From positions 1,005,022-1,069,021 of the forward strand of contig NZ_GL732439.1 of NCBI RefSeq assembly GCF_000187465.1: DNA of 64,000 bases, given 5' to 3'. The notes under the pieces were generated by a model. That model worked only from the letters and a program-made list of their open reading frames with translations, searched no databases and was not told the origin of the DNA. This document shows positions 17,333-26,298 of the stretch, in pieces (position 1 is the first letter of the stretch; each line of letters begins with the position of its first letter). Origin of the DNA: Streptococcus infantis ATCC 700779 (GTDB lineage Bacteria; Bacillota; Bacilli; Lactobacillales; Streptococcaceae). A program made the position numbers and the translations under genes.

Positions 17333-18142
17333 TTATAATTCAGCAAGAATCGCTTTCAGCAATCCTTTGAAGTCGCCTTTGACGCGTTCTGTCACTTCCA
17401 CTACTTCTTCGTGGTTGAGTTCTTCTTGGAAACCAGCAGCATGGTTAGTGATACATGAAATTCCTAGAACTTTCAAGCCTGAGTGGGCTGCCACAATAAC
17501 TTCAGGAACAGTTGACATACCGACAGCATCTGCACCAAGAGTCTTATATGCACGGATTTCAGCTGGAGTTTCATAAGTTGGACCTGTCACACCGATATAA
17601 ACACCATCATCCAGTTTAATGCCCAATTTGTCTGCTACTTGATGAGCAGTCTCACGGTATTCTGGAGTGTAAGCTTTCGACATATCAGGGAAACGCGGAC
17701 CAAAGTCATCCAAGTTTTCACCAATCAATGGGTTTTGACCAGTCATATTGATGTGGTCAGTAATAGCCATCAAGGTACCAGGACCGAAGCCGATACCTCC
17801 AGCAGCGTTGGTTACAATCACTCCTTCACATCCCAAAACTTTCATGACACGAACTGGGAAAGTCACCACTTCAAGAGGATTTCCTTCGTAGAAGTGGAAA
17901 CGACCTTGAAGAGCCAAGACTTTACGTCCAGCAAGATCACCATAAACCAATTTACCAGCATGTCCGACTACTGTGGATTGACCCCAGTTTGGAATGTCAG
18001 AGTAGTCTACTACGACTGCATTTTCGATTTCTTCAGCCAATTCTCCAAGACCTGATCCAAGGATTAGACCGAACTTAGGTGCTTGGATTCCCTTGTCTTT
18101 CAGGAAGGCAGCTGTTTCATTGATTTTATCTAAAAATGTCAT
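17333..18142 (-). CDS. punA: Purine-nucleoside phosphorylase, PunA/Pnp type
   Basis: This is the guanosine/inosine-type trimeric phosphorylase, 269 residues. Visible are LGSGLGELAEEI near 30-40, VVGHAGKLVYG, the phosphate-site GRFHFYEG (85-92), VTNAAGGIG near 113, GPTYETPAEIRA near 190 and VGMSTVPEVIVA near 215. It complements the adenosine-capable DeoD encoded in the same locus. It is the fourth gene after rpiA in an operon with short gaps. Confidence 0.95.
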   Translation of the reverse strand: MTFLDKINETAAFLKDKGIQAPKFGLILGSGLGELAEEIENAVVVDYSDIPNWGQSTVVGHAGKLVYGDLAGRKVLALQGRFHFYEGNPLEVVTFPVRVMKVLGCEGVIVTNAAGGIGFGPGTLMAITDHINMTGQNPLIGENLDDFGPRFPDMSKAYTPEYRETAHQVADKLGIKLDDGVYIGVTGPTYETPAEIRAYKTLGADAVGMSTVPEVIVAAHSGLKVLGISCITNHAAGFQEELNHEEVVEVTERVKGDFKGLLKAILAEL

Positions 18143-18157
18143 TGTGTGTCTCCTTTA

Positions 18158-18700
18158 TTAGTTTTTTAGCATTTGACCGATTTTGTCAAAAGTTTTAGCA
18201 TTACGAATGGTGATTTGGCGGTAGAAAGGCATCTTGAGTAAGTATTTGTGATAGGCTGTTTCGTAGTATGATTCTTCAGAGAATTTCCCCCAGAAAATCC
18301 CAAGTCTTCCAAAATGAACGACTTCATCTTCCAGTTCAAAACTGTTCACTTTCTCGATGACTTGATCCACATCCAAGCCCTCAGTGTAAAAGAGCACATC
18401 CTTTCGAGCCATCTCATGATTCCACCAATCAGGAAGATTTCTAAGGTCCTCTTCATAGTCTTCGTAAGACAACAAGGAAAAACTCTGAATAAATGGATAA
18501 CGTCTTTCAAAGAAAGCCTGTAAATTCTCTATTAATTTAGTTCTAGGCACAATGCTATTAAAGAAAATATTGCCACTGTTGATGTAGGTTTCAACCTTTT
18601 CCAATCCCAACTCTGTCAGTTCTTGACGAAGTTGCGCCATGACAACCTTATTTTTCCCACCGACATTAATGCCCCGAACAAGTAAAGCATATCGCGTCAT
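18158..18700 (-). CDS. DUF1697 family protein
   Basis: This is a 180-residue protein starting MTRYALLVRGINVGGKNKV and containing ETYINSGNIFF, the hallmarks of DUF1697. No function is established for the family. It sits between deoB (one-base gap) and punA, so it is co-transcribed with purine-nucleoside catabolism, but that alone does not assign a role. Confidence 0.85.
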   Translation of the reverse strand: MTRYALLVRGINVGGKNKVVMAQLRQELTELGLEKVETYINSGNIFFNSIVPRTKLIENLQAFFERRYPFIQSFSLLSYEDYEEDLRNLPDWWNHEMARKDVLFYTEGLDVDQVIEKVNSFELEDEVVHFGRLGIFWGKFSEESYYETAYHKYLLKMPFYRQITIRNAKTFDKIGQMLKN

Positions 18701-18701
18701 C

Positions 18702-19913
18702 TTATACCAATTTATCTAAGAAACTTTCACCTATCATGGCTTTTTCAACACCAAAGTTCTCTGCAATCGTTGCTGAGATGTCAGCGAAGTGTCCAACTGG
18801 AATTAATCCATTGCCTTTAAAGGATGGACTGTATGCCAAAAGTGGAATATATTCACGAGTATGGTCAGTACCAGCGTAGGTTGGGTCATTTCCGTGGTCA
18901 GCAGTAATCAAAAGAAGATCGTCTTCTCTCATTGCTGCCATAATTTCTGGTAAGCGCTCATCAAACTCATGCAAACAATCACGATAGCCGTGTGGATCAC
19001 GACGGTGTCCATATAAAGCATCAAAGTCTACCAAGTTTGTGAAGGAGAACCCTTTTTCAAATTCAGGAAGTCCCATAGTCTTCAATAGTGTATCAATTCC
19101 ATGACTATTTGACTTATTGTGACCCATATCGTGGTTGATACCAGCACCGTTGAAGATATCGTTGATCTTACCAACTGCATAGGTGTCGATACCAGCTTCA
19201 TTCAATTTGTCCAATACAGTTGGAGCAAATGGAGATACAGCCAAGTCACGACGGTTAGCCGTACGAGTGAAGTTTCCAGGCTCACCAACATAAGGACGAG
19301 CAATGATACGACCTAGAAGAGCTGGCCGTTCCAAAGTGATGGAACGAGCATATTCACAGATACGGTAGAGTTCATCCAAAGGAATGATGTCTTCGTGAGC
19401 TGCGATTTGAAGAACTGGGTCAGCTGATGTATAGATGATCAACTCGCCAGTTTCCATTTGGCGTGGTCCGAAGTCATCGATAACAGCTGTTCCTGAGTAT
19501 GGTTTGTTGGCTTCGCGGATGACCTTGCGACCTGAGAATTCTTCGATTTTTGTCAAGATTTCTTCTGGGAATCCATTCCAGAAAGTATCGAAAGGTTCAG
19601 TGATATTGAGCCCCATGATTTCCCAGTGACCTGTCATGGTATCTTTACCTAGAGATACCTCTTCAAGCTTAGTCGCATAACCTGTTGGATTGCTCTCAGC
19701 TGGAACAGTCTTCAAGGCTTGTTCACGAGGGATGTTTCCAAGACCAAGTTTTGCCATGTTTGGTACATTCAAACCTACTGATTTTGAAATGTGTCCAAGC
19801 GTGTCTGATGCTCCATCAGGTACACCAGCGTTGACAAAGTTATGAGCATCTGGTGCTGCACCGATTCCTACAGAATCTAGTACCACCAAGTGAATACGAT
19901 TAAATTTTGGCAT
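18702..19913 (-). CDS. deoB: Phosphopentomutase
   Basis: DeoB interconverts ribose-1-P/ribose-5-P and deoxyribose-1-P/deoxyribose-5-P, linking the nucleoside phosphorylases to RpiA and DeoC. The 403 residues match the alkaline-phosphatase-superfamily enzyme. The metal site is visible as [12 protein letters not shown] (N-terminal Asp), KDTMTGHWE with the phospho-accepting Thr (~93), and C-terminal DHGNDPT plus [10 protein letters not shown]. Confidence 0.97.
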   Translation of the reverse strand: MPKFNRIHLVVLDSVGIGAAPDAHNFVNAGVPDGASDTLGHISKSVGLNVPNMAKLGLGNIPREQALKTVPAESNPTGYATKLEEVSLGKDTMTGHWEIMGLNITEPFDTFWNGFPEEILTKIEEFSGRKVIREANKPYSGTAVIDDFGPRQMETGELIIYTSADPVLQIAAHEDIIPLDELYRICEYARSITLERPALLGRIIARPYVGEPGNFTRTANRRDLAVSPFAPTVLDKLNEAGIDTYAVGKINDIFNGAGINHDMGHNKSNSHGIDTLLKTMGLPEFEKGFSFTNLVDFDALYGHRRDPHGYRDCLHEFDERLPEIMAAMREDDLLLITADHGNDPTYAGTDHTREYIPLLAYSPSFKGNGLIPVGHFADISATIAENFGVEKAMIGESFLDKLV

Positions 19914-19935
19914 AGTGTGTCTCCTTTTATTTTGA

Positions 19936-20619
19936 TTATTTTGCTTTTGTTGAAGTTAAAATCTGAACGCCCTCTTGTCCAGCAACGATGACCTTATCCA
20001 CCATTTGGTTAAACAATCCATGCTCGACGACACCAACAACATGGTCCAATTCTTGTCCAAGAGCAATTGGGTCTTCAATCACTTCCAAGGCGAGGTCAAT
20101 GATAAAGTTCTGCATATCCGTCACAAAACGTTGGCCATCCTTTTCGCGGAAGCTCGGTTTATAGCTAGCTCGCTCAAATCGACGGAAGACCTGTTCGGCA
20201 CCATATTGAACAACTTCTACTGGTAATTTAAAGGCACCGAGTTTCTCTACTAGCTTACTTTCATCAACTACCCAGATATATTCTTTAGATGGAGTTGCGA
20301 CAACCTTTTCCATGAGAAGGGCCCCACCACCGCCTTTGATTCCGTTAAACTGACTGTCTACTTCATCTGCACCATCAACTGTCAGGTCTACAAAGTCCAC
20401 TTGATCAATTGACTTAAGAGGAATATTGAGTCCTTCTGCCTGCTTGCTGGTCACACTAGAAGTCGTTACAGCTGTAATCTGCAAGCCCTCTTCCTTGATA
20501 CGACGACCTATTTCTTCTACGAAATAGTAGGCAGTTGAGCCTGTTCCAAGCCCGACAACCATACCATCTTTGACGAACTCGGCAGCTTTAATCCCTGCCA
20601 TTTTTTTCAGATTTTCCAC
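19936..20619 (-). CDS. rpiA: Ribose-5-phosphate isomerase A
   Basis: RpiA interconverts ribose-5-phosphate and ribulose-5-phosphate in the pentose phosphate pathway. The 227 residues carry [16 protein letters not shown] (~24-39), DGADEVD (~83-89) and [11 protein letters not shown] (~95-105). The start is GTG at 20617-20619 with GGAGG upstream. It is the first gene of the rpiA-deoB-DUF1697-punA-CLC-deoD series. Confidence 0.97.
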   Translation of the reverse strand: MENLKKMAGIKAAEFVKDGMVVGLGTGSTAYYFVEEIGRRIKEEGLQITAVTTSSVTSKQAEGLNIPLKSIDQVDFVDLTVDGADEVDSQFNGIKGGGGALLMEKVVATPSKEYIWVVDESKLVEKLGAFKLPVEVVQYGAEQVFRRFERASYKPSFREKDGQRFVTDMQNFIIDLALEVIEDPIALGQELDHVVGVVEHGLFNQMVDKVIVAGQEGVQILTSTKAK

Positions 20620-20647
20620 TTATACACCTCCAAATAGAGCTACTTCT

Positions 20648-20656
20648 ATTATATCA
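20648..20656 (-). promoter_or_regulatory. Extended -10 promoter of the rpiA operon
   Basis: TGA-TATAAT at 20656-20648 on the minus strand, about 30 bases before the GTG start. No convincing -35 element. Confidence 0.6.
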
Positions 20657-20688
20657 TGAATACGCTTCAAATTCATCCTTGTACTAGA

Positions 20689-20717
20689 AAAACCCGAACA
20701 TTTTATTTCGGGTTTTG
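20689..20717 (-). terminator. Terminator after the U32 gene
   Basis: AAAACCCGAA / TTCGGGTTTT (20689-20698, 20707-20716) with an eight-base loop and T residues on both sides. Confidence 0.85.
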
Positions 20718-20723
20718 TGATGT

Positions 20724-21653
20724 TTATTTAACCATATCAGGGTCATAGTCATAAAATCCAGTATCCAAGAAACGATTTTTAGGATGGAGCTTGCGAACTT
20801 CTTCATCAAGCAAGAAGGCCTGGTCATGAGTAAAGTTCCCTTCTTGAATCAAATTGCGCGCTTGTATAAAGAGTTTTGCAATTTCTACAAAATTTTGGCC
20901 TGGAGTGTAGAGACCTTCCAGTTTCCAGTGGGTAAATCCATGTTCTACCAACTCAGTCAACTTGGTCATCAAATCAAGGTCATTGTTAGCAAAGATATGA
21001 GTTCCATGATTGTCTTCAAAAATAGAATAATGGCTCTCTGGGTCACTTGGCTCAGCCAAGAACAAGTCACGTTGACGAGATTTTTCATCATCAATCTGTG
21101 TGAAATTGTAGTAGTTTTGCAAGAGCGGACGCTTCGAATGGTGGATAACACTAGCACCGTATACCAAGATCTCAGCAGGAATTTCTAAAATTTCAGGCAT
21201 TTTGAAAAGTTCTGCAGATGGGATTTCACGCGCCAAAACTGCTTCTGACGCTCCTGCTTTTTGTCCCCAGAAGTTAATCTGACGACTGCTTGTGACCATG
21301 GTTGACGCATCGTAAATCGTTTTGAAAGAATAGTTATCACGGTTAACCACATAAAAGACACCTGCGTCCCCAACTGTGATATAGTCCGTTTTGATTTCTT
21401 CTAAAAAGTCCAAGAATGGCTTGATACGGTCCATCATGTCTTGGTGCATAAGAGCATTGACCGCAACGATTAATTCCTTACCGGCATCATGAACAATTTT
21501 TGAGATTTCACGCAATTCTTCATGACTAAAGGTCGTTGGCAAACGAAGACCAAAATCTTTCTCACCGACATAAATGCGGTCGACACCAGCTTCAAGTAGC
21601 TGTTTTACTTGTTCAATACTTTCAGCAGTTGCTGTAATGATAATCTTTTCCAT
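20724..21653 (-). CDS. Peptidase U32 family protein
   Basis: This is a 309-residue protein of the U32 family, a TIM-barrel-like group whose studied members include collagenase-like proteins and RNA/tRNA hydroxylation factors (RlhA, TrhP). Visible are GVDRIYVGEKDFGLR (~24-38), LIVAVNALMHQ and the C-terminal part with HWKLEGLYTP. The classic U32 signature ExFxxGxxCxxxSGxC is not apparent; the region at 'EILVYGASVIHHSKRPLLQN' takes its place. That suggests a divergent member, so a protease function should not be assumed. It is monocistronic. Confidence 0.8.
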   Translation of the reverse strand: MEKIIITATAESIEQVKQLLEAGVDRIYVGEKDFGLRLPTTFSHEELREISKIVHDAGKELIVAVNALMHQDMMDRIKPFLDFLEEIKTDYITVGDAGVFYVVNRDNYSFKTIYDASTMVTSSRQINFWGQKAGASEAVLAREIPSAELFKMPEILEIPAEILVYGASVIHHSKRPLLQNYYNFTQIDDEKSRQRDLFLAEPSDPESHYSIFEDNHGTHIFANNDLDLMTKLTELVEHGFTHWKLEGLYTPGQNFVEIAKLFIQARNLIQEGNFTHDQAFLLDEEVRKLHPKNRFLDTGFYDYDPDMVK

Positions 21654-21722
21654 AGAGAAAATTATACCACATTTCCAAAAAATCAGCTATATAGAAAAGT
21701 GGATCTTGTTAGTCCAAATTTT

Positions 21723-21758
21723 AAAAAAAGTGAACCGTACCAATAACAGTTCACTTTT
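21723..21758 (-). terminator. Terminator of the ABC exporter pair
   Basis: Minus strand AAAAGTGAAC / GTTCACTTTT (arms 21726-21735 and 21749-21758), followed by further T residues. Confidence 0.85.
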
Positions 21759-21763
21759 TAGAT

Positions 21764-22444
21764 TTATGCTTGTGTCTTTTCAACAAGTCGTCCGTCATTC
21801 ATCACATAAATACGGTCAACCTTATCTAGTAAGCGAGTATCATGTGTGATCATGACAACACCCCTGCCTTGCTCATGGGCAATTGAAGCCAGCATATCCG
21901 TAACCTGGTAAGCACGTTGTGTATCCAAGCTAGCTGTCGGCTCATCTGCAAGCACGATACTAGGATTATTATAAAGGGCTCTAGCAATTGCAGCTCGTTG
22001 GCGTTCACCACCAGAGAGAGCTTTGGGGTAGTGATTTTGAACCTTTTCCAAATCCAACAAACTAAATAACTCTTGTCGGTTACTTTTTACAGATTTCTTT
22101 TTATCCAAACGATCAATTAAATCTAGTTGCTCCTTTACTGTTAAAAATGGAATCAGATTTGAAGCCTGGAGGATAAAACCAAATTCTCTGAAGCGCAAAT
22201 CCGTTTTTTCTTTTTCAGATAAATGCCCAGTCTCTTTTCCCTTTACCAGAATCTTTCCACTTGAAGCTTCTTGAAGTTGGCCTAGAGTCGTTAAAAAAGT
22301 TGTTTTACCTGATCCAGAAGGCCCCACAATTGCTACAAACTCCCCAGCGTTTAGCTGAAAATTGGTCTCATGGAGAGCTGTAACTTTCATATTGCCTTCG
22401 CCATAAGTTTTTGTCACTTGAATCATCTCAATTAATGTCGTCAT
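21764..22444 (-). CDS. ABC transporter ATP-binding protein (LolD/MacB type)
   Basis: This is a cytoplasmic ATPase partnering the FtsX-like permease encoded just upstream. The 226 residues show Walker A GPSGSGKTT (~41-49), FILQASNLIPFLTV Q-loop, LSGGERQRAAIARA signature, Walker B IVLADEPTASLD and VMITHD. This ATPase class usually drives mechanotransmission: lipoprotein release, peptide export or antibiotic sensing. No sensor kinase of the BceS type is adjacent, and ciaRH nearby is not of that class. The substrate is unknown. Confidence 0.9.
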   Translation of the reverse strand: MTTLIEMIQVTKTYGEGNMKVTALHETNFQLNAGEFVAIVGPSGSGKTTFLTTLGQLQEASSGKILVKGKETGHLSEKEKTDLRFREFGFILQASNLIPFLTVKEQLDLIDRLDKKKSVKSNRQELFSLLDLEKVQNHYPKALSGGERQRAAIARALYNNPSIVLADEPTASLDTQRAYQVTDMLASIAHEQGRGVVMITHDTRLLDKVDRIYVMNDGRLVEKTQA

Positions 22445-22457
22445 ATCATTCTCCTTA

Positions 22458-23513
22458 TCATTCTGCGATCGCTGTAATTGGATCTACTTTAAGTAGACGC
22501 GGAAGCGAAATGGCGCCACCTAGTAGTGCCATCAAGCAAATGACCAGGCTTAACACAAAGTATGCTAACCAACTAGGGTAGAAAAAGAAGGTTGCAGGTA
22601 AGACTAAAATGACAGCCCAAATGGCTAATAAAGCCAATCCTATACCCAAACCAGATAAAAGAAAGATTTGGCAGAAAAGGGACCATACGATGGATTTTAT
22701 CTGAATCCCTTGCGCTCGCATAATTCCATAGAGGCCTAATTTTTGAATGGTAATGATGTAGATAAAAATTCCTACAATCAGACCTGTAATGACAATCATA
22801 GCTAGAATCATTCCTGAGAATACATTGACCTGAGGGGTATAGCCAGGAATTTTCGAAATCATTTTTTGAATAGAAATCTGCTTCAAACCATCGCCAGTCA
22901 CTTCTACATCATTTTGCAATACCAATGCAGAGATCGAACGATTGCCTTTTGTTGTTCCTTGTAAATCCCAATACGTTGTTAAACTTGTAAAGACAACAGG
23001 CTCCGTGAAAAATTTATTTTCTCTGGTCAAACCTACAATCTTAAAACTTGTCTCACTTCCGTTGAGTTGAATAGCGTCCCCGAGTTTGATGCCGTAATTT
23101 TCAAAAGACTGATCCACTACCACTTCTTGGTCATTTTCTGGGTAACGCCCTTCAATCAAGCTTGGCGAGATAAAACTGTCCCACTCTTGACCAAAAATAG
23201 AGACATTCATCTTGTCACTACTATTAACAAGGTTTGTCACCGCAAACATGTAGCTTAGGGGAACAGAATCCTCAGACACTTTATCTTTGTAGTCTTTCTC
23301 TGGTATAAAGGATGCAGTCAAATTATCATTTGCATAATCAGATAGCACAACTCCTGTTGCTTGCCAATTATCAATAGCAGCCCTGTTATTTCGAACAAGC
23401 CCGAGAGCCAAACTGGTCATAAAAAAGACCATAAAAGCAATGAGAAAAATGGTTGTTAGAATTAAACTGTAACGCAGTTTATTCTGTAAAATTTCTTTGA
23501 TAGCAAGATACAT
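22458..23513 (-). CDS. FtsX-like ABC permease
   Basis: This is a 351-residue permease with the FtsX/MacB fold: one N-terminal membrane helix (about 15-37), a large extracytoplasmic domain (about 40-225) and three C-terminal helices (about 235-340). The end, LLKVDPITAIAE, matches the family's typical C-terminus. ATG at 23513 follows AAAGGAGA. It is the first gene of a two-gene operon with the ATPase. Confidence 0.88.
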   Translation of the reverse strand: MYLAIKEILQNKLRYSLILTTIFLIAFMVFFMTSLALGLVRNNRAAIDNWQATGVVLSDYANDNLTASFIPEKDYKDKVSEDSVPLSYMFAVTNLVNSSDKMNVSIFGQEWDSFISPSLIEGRYPENDQEVVVDQSFENYGIKLGDAIQLNGSETSFKIVGLTRENKFFTEPVVFTSLTTYWDLQGTTKGNRSISALVLQNDVEVTGDGLKQISIQKMISKIPGYTPQVNVFSGMILAMIVITGLIVGIFIYIITIQKLGLYGIMRAQGIQIKSIVWSLFCQIFLLSGLGIGLALLAIWAVILVLPATFFFYPSWLAYFVLSLVICLMALLGGAISLPRLLKVDPITAIAE

Positions 23514-23743
23514 GCCAATCTCCTTTAAGTATTCTGTTGTCGAGGGAACAAATCACCTCTTTACCATAGCACTAAAGATAGAAAACTATCTCGTCATGAA
23601 CAACTAGAATCAATTTAAAAGAATCCTGTCCTTACTTCAAAATTGAATTTATTTGCATCTGTGTATGATTTTTATTCGTTTTATGCATCAAATTTCCCCT
23701 CGTTGAAATAAGAGAAAAATAATAAAGTTTAAACGGTTTACTC

Positions 23744-23772
23744 ATCCTATCATTTTCCCAACAGCATGTCAA
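23744..23772 (-). promoter_or_regulatory. Sigma-A promoter of the ABC exporter pair, long 5' UTR
   Basis: TTGACA (23772-23767), 17-base spacer ending TGA, TAGGAT (23749-23744) on the minus strand. It lies about 230 bases before the permease start, leaving a long untranslated leader in the 23514-23743 gap, in which I see no ORF or obvious structure. Confidence 0.7.
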
Positions 23773-23847
23773 GAAAACCGAAATTGGCCTTGATAACAGA
23801 TTTTATGCAATTTGTAACAATCCTGTAATAATTCTCTCTTTAAAAAA

Positions 23848-23856
23848 TGATAAAAT
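23848..23856 (+). promoter_or_regulatory. Extended -10 promoter of the DUF3270 gene
   Basis: TGA-TAAAAT at 23848-23856, followed by AAGGAGAG and the ATG at 23883. Confidence 0.55.
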
Positions 23857-23882
23857 AGTAATGTACTGTTAAGGAGAGAAAT

Positions 23883-24158
23883 ATGCCCGCAAGAAAACTA
23901 CACCCGTATGAGTTAGAACAAGAAAGTATAAAAACTGCTCAGTTTCAAGATTATGTCCCAGAAAATACTTCTGTTGCTAGTGTAAAGGAAGTCCTATTTT
24001 TTGCAAACATTGCTTGCTTCTGTATCTTTTTAGCTATCTTTAGCTTTATGTTCTTATCGCTTAAATTGAACACTGTTTTATCATTTGCTTTGGCTATCGG
24101 CCTCAGTCTTGTAGCTTTACAATTTCAGCGCACTTTTATCAAGAAAAAATTCAAATAA
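23883..24158 (+). CDS. DUF3270 family membrane protein
   Basis: This is a 91-residue protein found in streptococci: a charged N-terminal half (MPARKLHPYELEQES...) followed by two hydrophobic helices (about 38-58 and 63-82) and a basic tail. DUF3270 has no known function. It is convergent with ciaH and shares the terminator that ends both. Confidence 0.8.
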   Translation: MPARKLHPYELEQESIKTAQFQDYVPENTSVASVKEVLFFANIACFCIFLAIFSFMFLSLKLNTVLSFALAIGLSLVALQFQRTFIKKKFK

Positions 24159-24186
24159 AAACCTTCGATGAATCGAAGGTTTTTTT
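24158..24186. terminator. Bidirectional terminator between DUF3270 and ciaH
   Basis: AAAACCTTCGAT / ATCGAAGGTTTT (24158-24169, 24172-24183), a 12-bp perfect stem with T runs in both directions. Confidence 0.9.
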
Positions 24187-25519
24187 ATTTATTCTTTCGT
24201 TTTGATGGTGTTGTGATAGCTATCTTGACTTCAAAAATTGTTCCGTTAGGTTTGTTATCTTTCACGCTGATAGAGCCTTTTAAGGCATCGACGATCTGCT
24301 TAGCTAAAGACAAGCCTAAACCGAAACCACCCTTTTGCCGTGTACGTGCCTTATCCACGCGATAAAAACGATCAAAGATTTTCTTTTTATCGGCTGCAGA
24401 AATACCGATCCCATTATCAGCTACCGTTAGATAGAGGCTTCGTTCTTTCGTTGAAATCTCAAAATATATCTCTCCTTCTTCTTCAGTATACTTGACCGCA
24501 TTGTCAAACAGAATGGTCATCAATTGCTTGAGGAGGAGTTTATCTGTGATAATGGTGCGATGAACACGATTTTGGAAACGAAAAACACGATTATTCTCGG
24601 ACCCAATCATCTCATAGTTAGTAAAGGTTGTATTAAAGAAGTCTGGCTCTACCTCTCCAAACTCAGGCTTGATTCCATCATCTCTACGTGCCAGATTGAG
24701 AAGGTTAGTCGTTAGAAACTTCATATTTCGAACTTCTTCCAAACTAGATGCGATACTCTCACTTGACTCCATAATAGTCGCCTCTGGTTTTCTAAAAAGA
24801 GTTTCCAGACGGTTCTGAAGAACTGCCAACGGAGTTCGTAATTCATGACTGGCATTTTCCACAAAGCTTTTCTGCTTTTGCATACTTTCAAGTAAGGGTT
24901 TAACACTGACACGTGCAAGATAGAGACTGGCTAAGATAGATAGAATCCAAAAACTTGCCATCACCACCACGATTAACTGCTCGTGGTTTTGACTAATTTG
25001 CTCTAGTTGGCTTGTGTTAATCAGGATAGCAGCATACTTAATATTAGTCGAAACAGAATCAATATTCATTTCCGTTAAGACCACCCGATAAATCTCATCC
25101 TGGCCGTAGCTATTCACAACATGAAGTTGTCGGATATGGTTTAAATCCTTTTTATTGAAAGTTATTCTGTCTAATCCCAAAAAGCGATTGCCAGTCACTA
25201 ATTGATTCAAATTTGAATCTAGCAAAATCACTTCAGTATTGGAACTCACATTTGGCTTTTTATCAGAAGCTGAAGCGACACTGCCACTATCTAAATCCTT
25301 AACGTCTTCAGTTGCACGATTGACGGCCAATTGAATGATGTCCTGAGGATTGTTGCTGAGAGATAGGAGTTTCTCATCCACCGATGTGTAGAGACTGGAG
25401 TGCATAACCTGCAATATAATCAAGGTCATGGCAGAGAAAATTAGGGTGAATACTCCAAAATTACGGATAAAGTAGCTAAAATCTTCTGCGTACCAATTCT
25501 TTTTTAATTTCTTAAACAT
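24185..25519 (-). CDS. ciaH: Sensor histidine kinase CiaH
   Basis: CiaH is the membrane kinase of the CiaRH system, which in pneumococci affects competence, beta-lactam tolerance and cell-wall stress. The 444 residues have a membrane helix at about 20-40, an extracytoplasmic loop to about 180, a second helix at about 181-203, the H-box [13 protein letters not shown] with His near 225, N-box [13 protein letters not shown], and ATP-lid motifs DNGIGIS and [14 protein letters not shown]. The start overlaps the end of ciaR by eight bases. Confidence 0.97.
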   Translation of the reverse strand: MFKKLKKNWYAEDFSYFIRNFGVFTLIFSAMTLIILQVMHSSLYTSVDEKLLSLSNNPQDIIQLAVNRATEDVKDLDSGSVASASDKKPNVSSNTEVILLDSNLNQLVTGNRFLGLDRITFNKKDLNHIRQLHVVNSYGQDEIYRVVLTEMNIDSVSTNIKYAAILINTSQLEQISQNHEQLIVVVMASFWILSILASLYLARVSVKPLLESMQKQKSFVENASHELRTPLAVLQNRLETLFRKPEATIMESSESIASSLEEVRNMKFLTTNLLNLARRDDGIKPEFGEVEPDFFNTTFTNYEMIGSENNRVFRFQNRVHRTIITDKLLLKQLMTILFDNAVKYTEEEGEIYFEISTKERSLYLTVADNGIGISAADKKKIFDRFYRVDKARTRQKGGFGLGLSLAKQIVDALKGSISVKDNKPNGTIFEVKIAITTPSKRKNK

Positions 25520-26183
25520 GTTTTAAAATATACCCAACACTACGCAAAGTTTGGAGATTTTCAGCAAAGGCTGAACCTTTCAATTTCTTACGAACTTTTG
25601 ATACATAAACTTCTACTACGGAGATGGTTGTATCACTGTCAAATCCCCATAAACGGTCAAAGATTTGGGTTTTTGGTAAGATGACATTTTGGTTTTGGAG
25701 GAAATAGACCAAGAGTTCAAATTCTTTACCAAGGAGCTCAACAGAGGCATCTTGAACCTTAACTTCATTAGTAGATAGATTGACTGTTAAATCACCGTAC
25801 GTTAAGGTATTTTCGTTAAATTTCCCTGATCGTTTGAGGAGGGCCTGAATACGCATCTTGAGTTCTTCTAGATAAAATGGTTTGGTTAGATAATCATCTG
25901 CTCCCAGCTCAAACCCATGTCCTTTGTCATCAAGACTTTCCTTGGCTGTCATGATGAGAACTGGAGTCGAAACACCTTTTTCACGTAGTTCTTTTAAGAC
26001 TTGGAAACCATTTTTTTCTGGTAACATCAAGTCCAATAGAATCAAGTCATAGACGCCACTTTCAGCCTCGTAGAGACCTTCTTCGCCATCAAATACCTGC
26101 ATAACATCTGCAAAATCATCCAAAAAATCAAAGACTGAATTTGACAGGCCTAGGTCATCTTCCACTAATAGAATTTTAATCAT
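25512..26183 (-). CDS. ciaR: Response regulator CiaR
   Basis: CiaR is an OmpR-type DNA-binding regulator phosphorylated by CiaH. It has 223 residues: receiver domain with the acidic pair ED at 8-9, phospho-acceptor Asp51 (LILLDLMLP), conserved Lys in YLTKPF, then a winged-helix domain with [28 protein letters not shown] at 26183 is preceded by AGGAGG; an in-frame TTG just before it is rejected. Autoregulation is likely from a CiaR box upstream. Confidence 0.97.
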   Translation of the reverse strand: MIKILLVEDDLGLSNSVFDFLDDFADVMQVFDGEEGLYEAESGVYDLILLDLMLPEKNGFQVLKELREKGVSTPVLIMTAKESLDDKGHGFELGADDYLTKPFYLEELKMRIQALLKRSGKFNENTLTYGDLTVNLSTNEVKVQDASVELLGKEFELLVYFLQNQNVILPKTQIFDRLWGFDSDTTISVVEVYVSKVRKKLKGSAFAENLQTLRSVGYILKHV

Positions 26184-26207
26184 CAAAAATTCCTCCTTAT
26201 TATATCC

Positions 26208-26240
26208 ATTATAGCAAAAATATCTTAAAAAAAACTCAAC
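26208..26240 (-). promoter_or_regulatory. ciaRH promoter with CiaR direct repeat
   Basis: The minus strand reads GTTGAG-TTTTT-TTTAAG (26240-26224), ten bases, then TATAAT (26213-26208). The known CiaR box is a TTTAAG-N5-TTTAAG direct repeat ten bases before the -10. The second half matches fully, the first at four of six positions. This supports positive autoregulation. Confidence 0.7.
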
Positions 26241-26274
26241 TTTCCTTGTTTTTCTAAGAGAAAGTTGAGTTTTT
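26224..26274 (-). terminator. pepN terminator overlapping the CiaR box
   Basis: A 15-bp perfect stem (26230-26244 with 26260-26274) followed on the minus strand by a long T-run. Its 3' arm and T-run are the same bases as the CiaR direct repeat. Confidence 0.88.
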
Positions 26275-26298
26275 ATATACTATTTAGTCAAGAAGTTT

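Noticed and set aside
20657..20670. cre-like TGAATACGCTTCAA at the rpiA promoter
   Set aside because: It misses key positions on both strands; too weak to list as a site.
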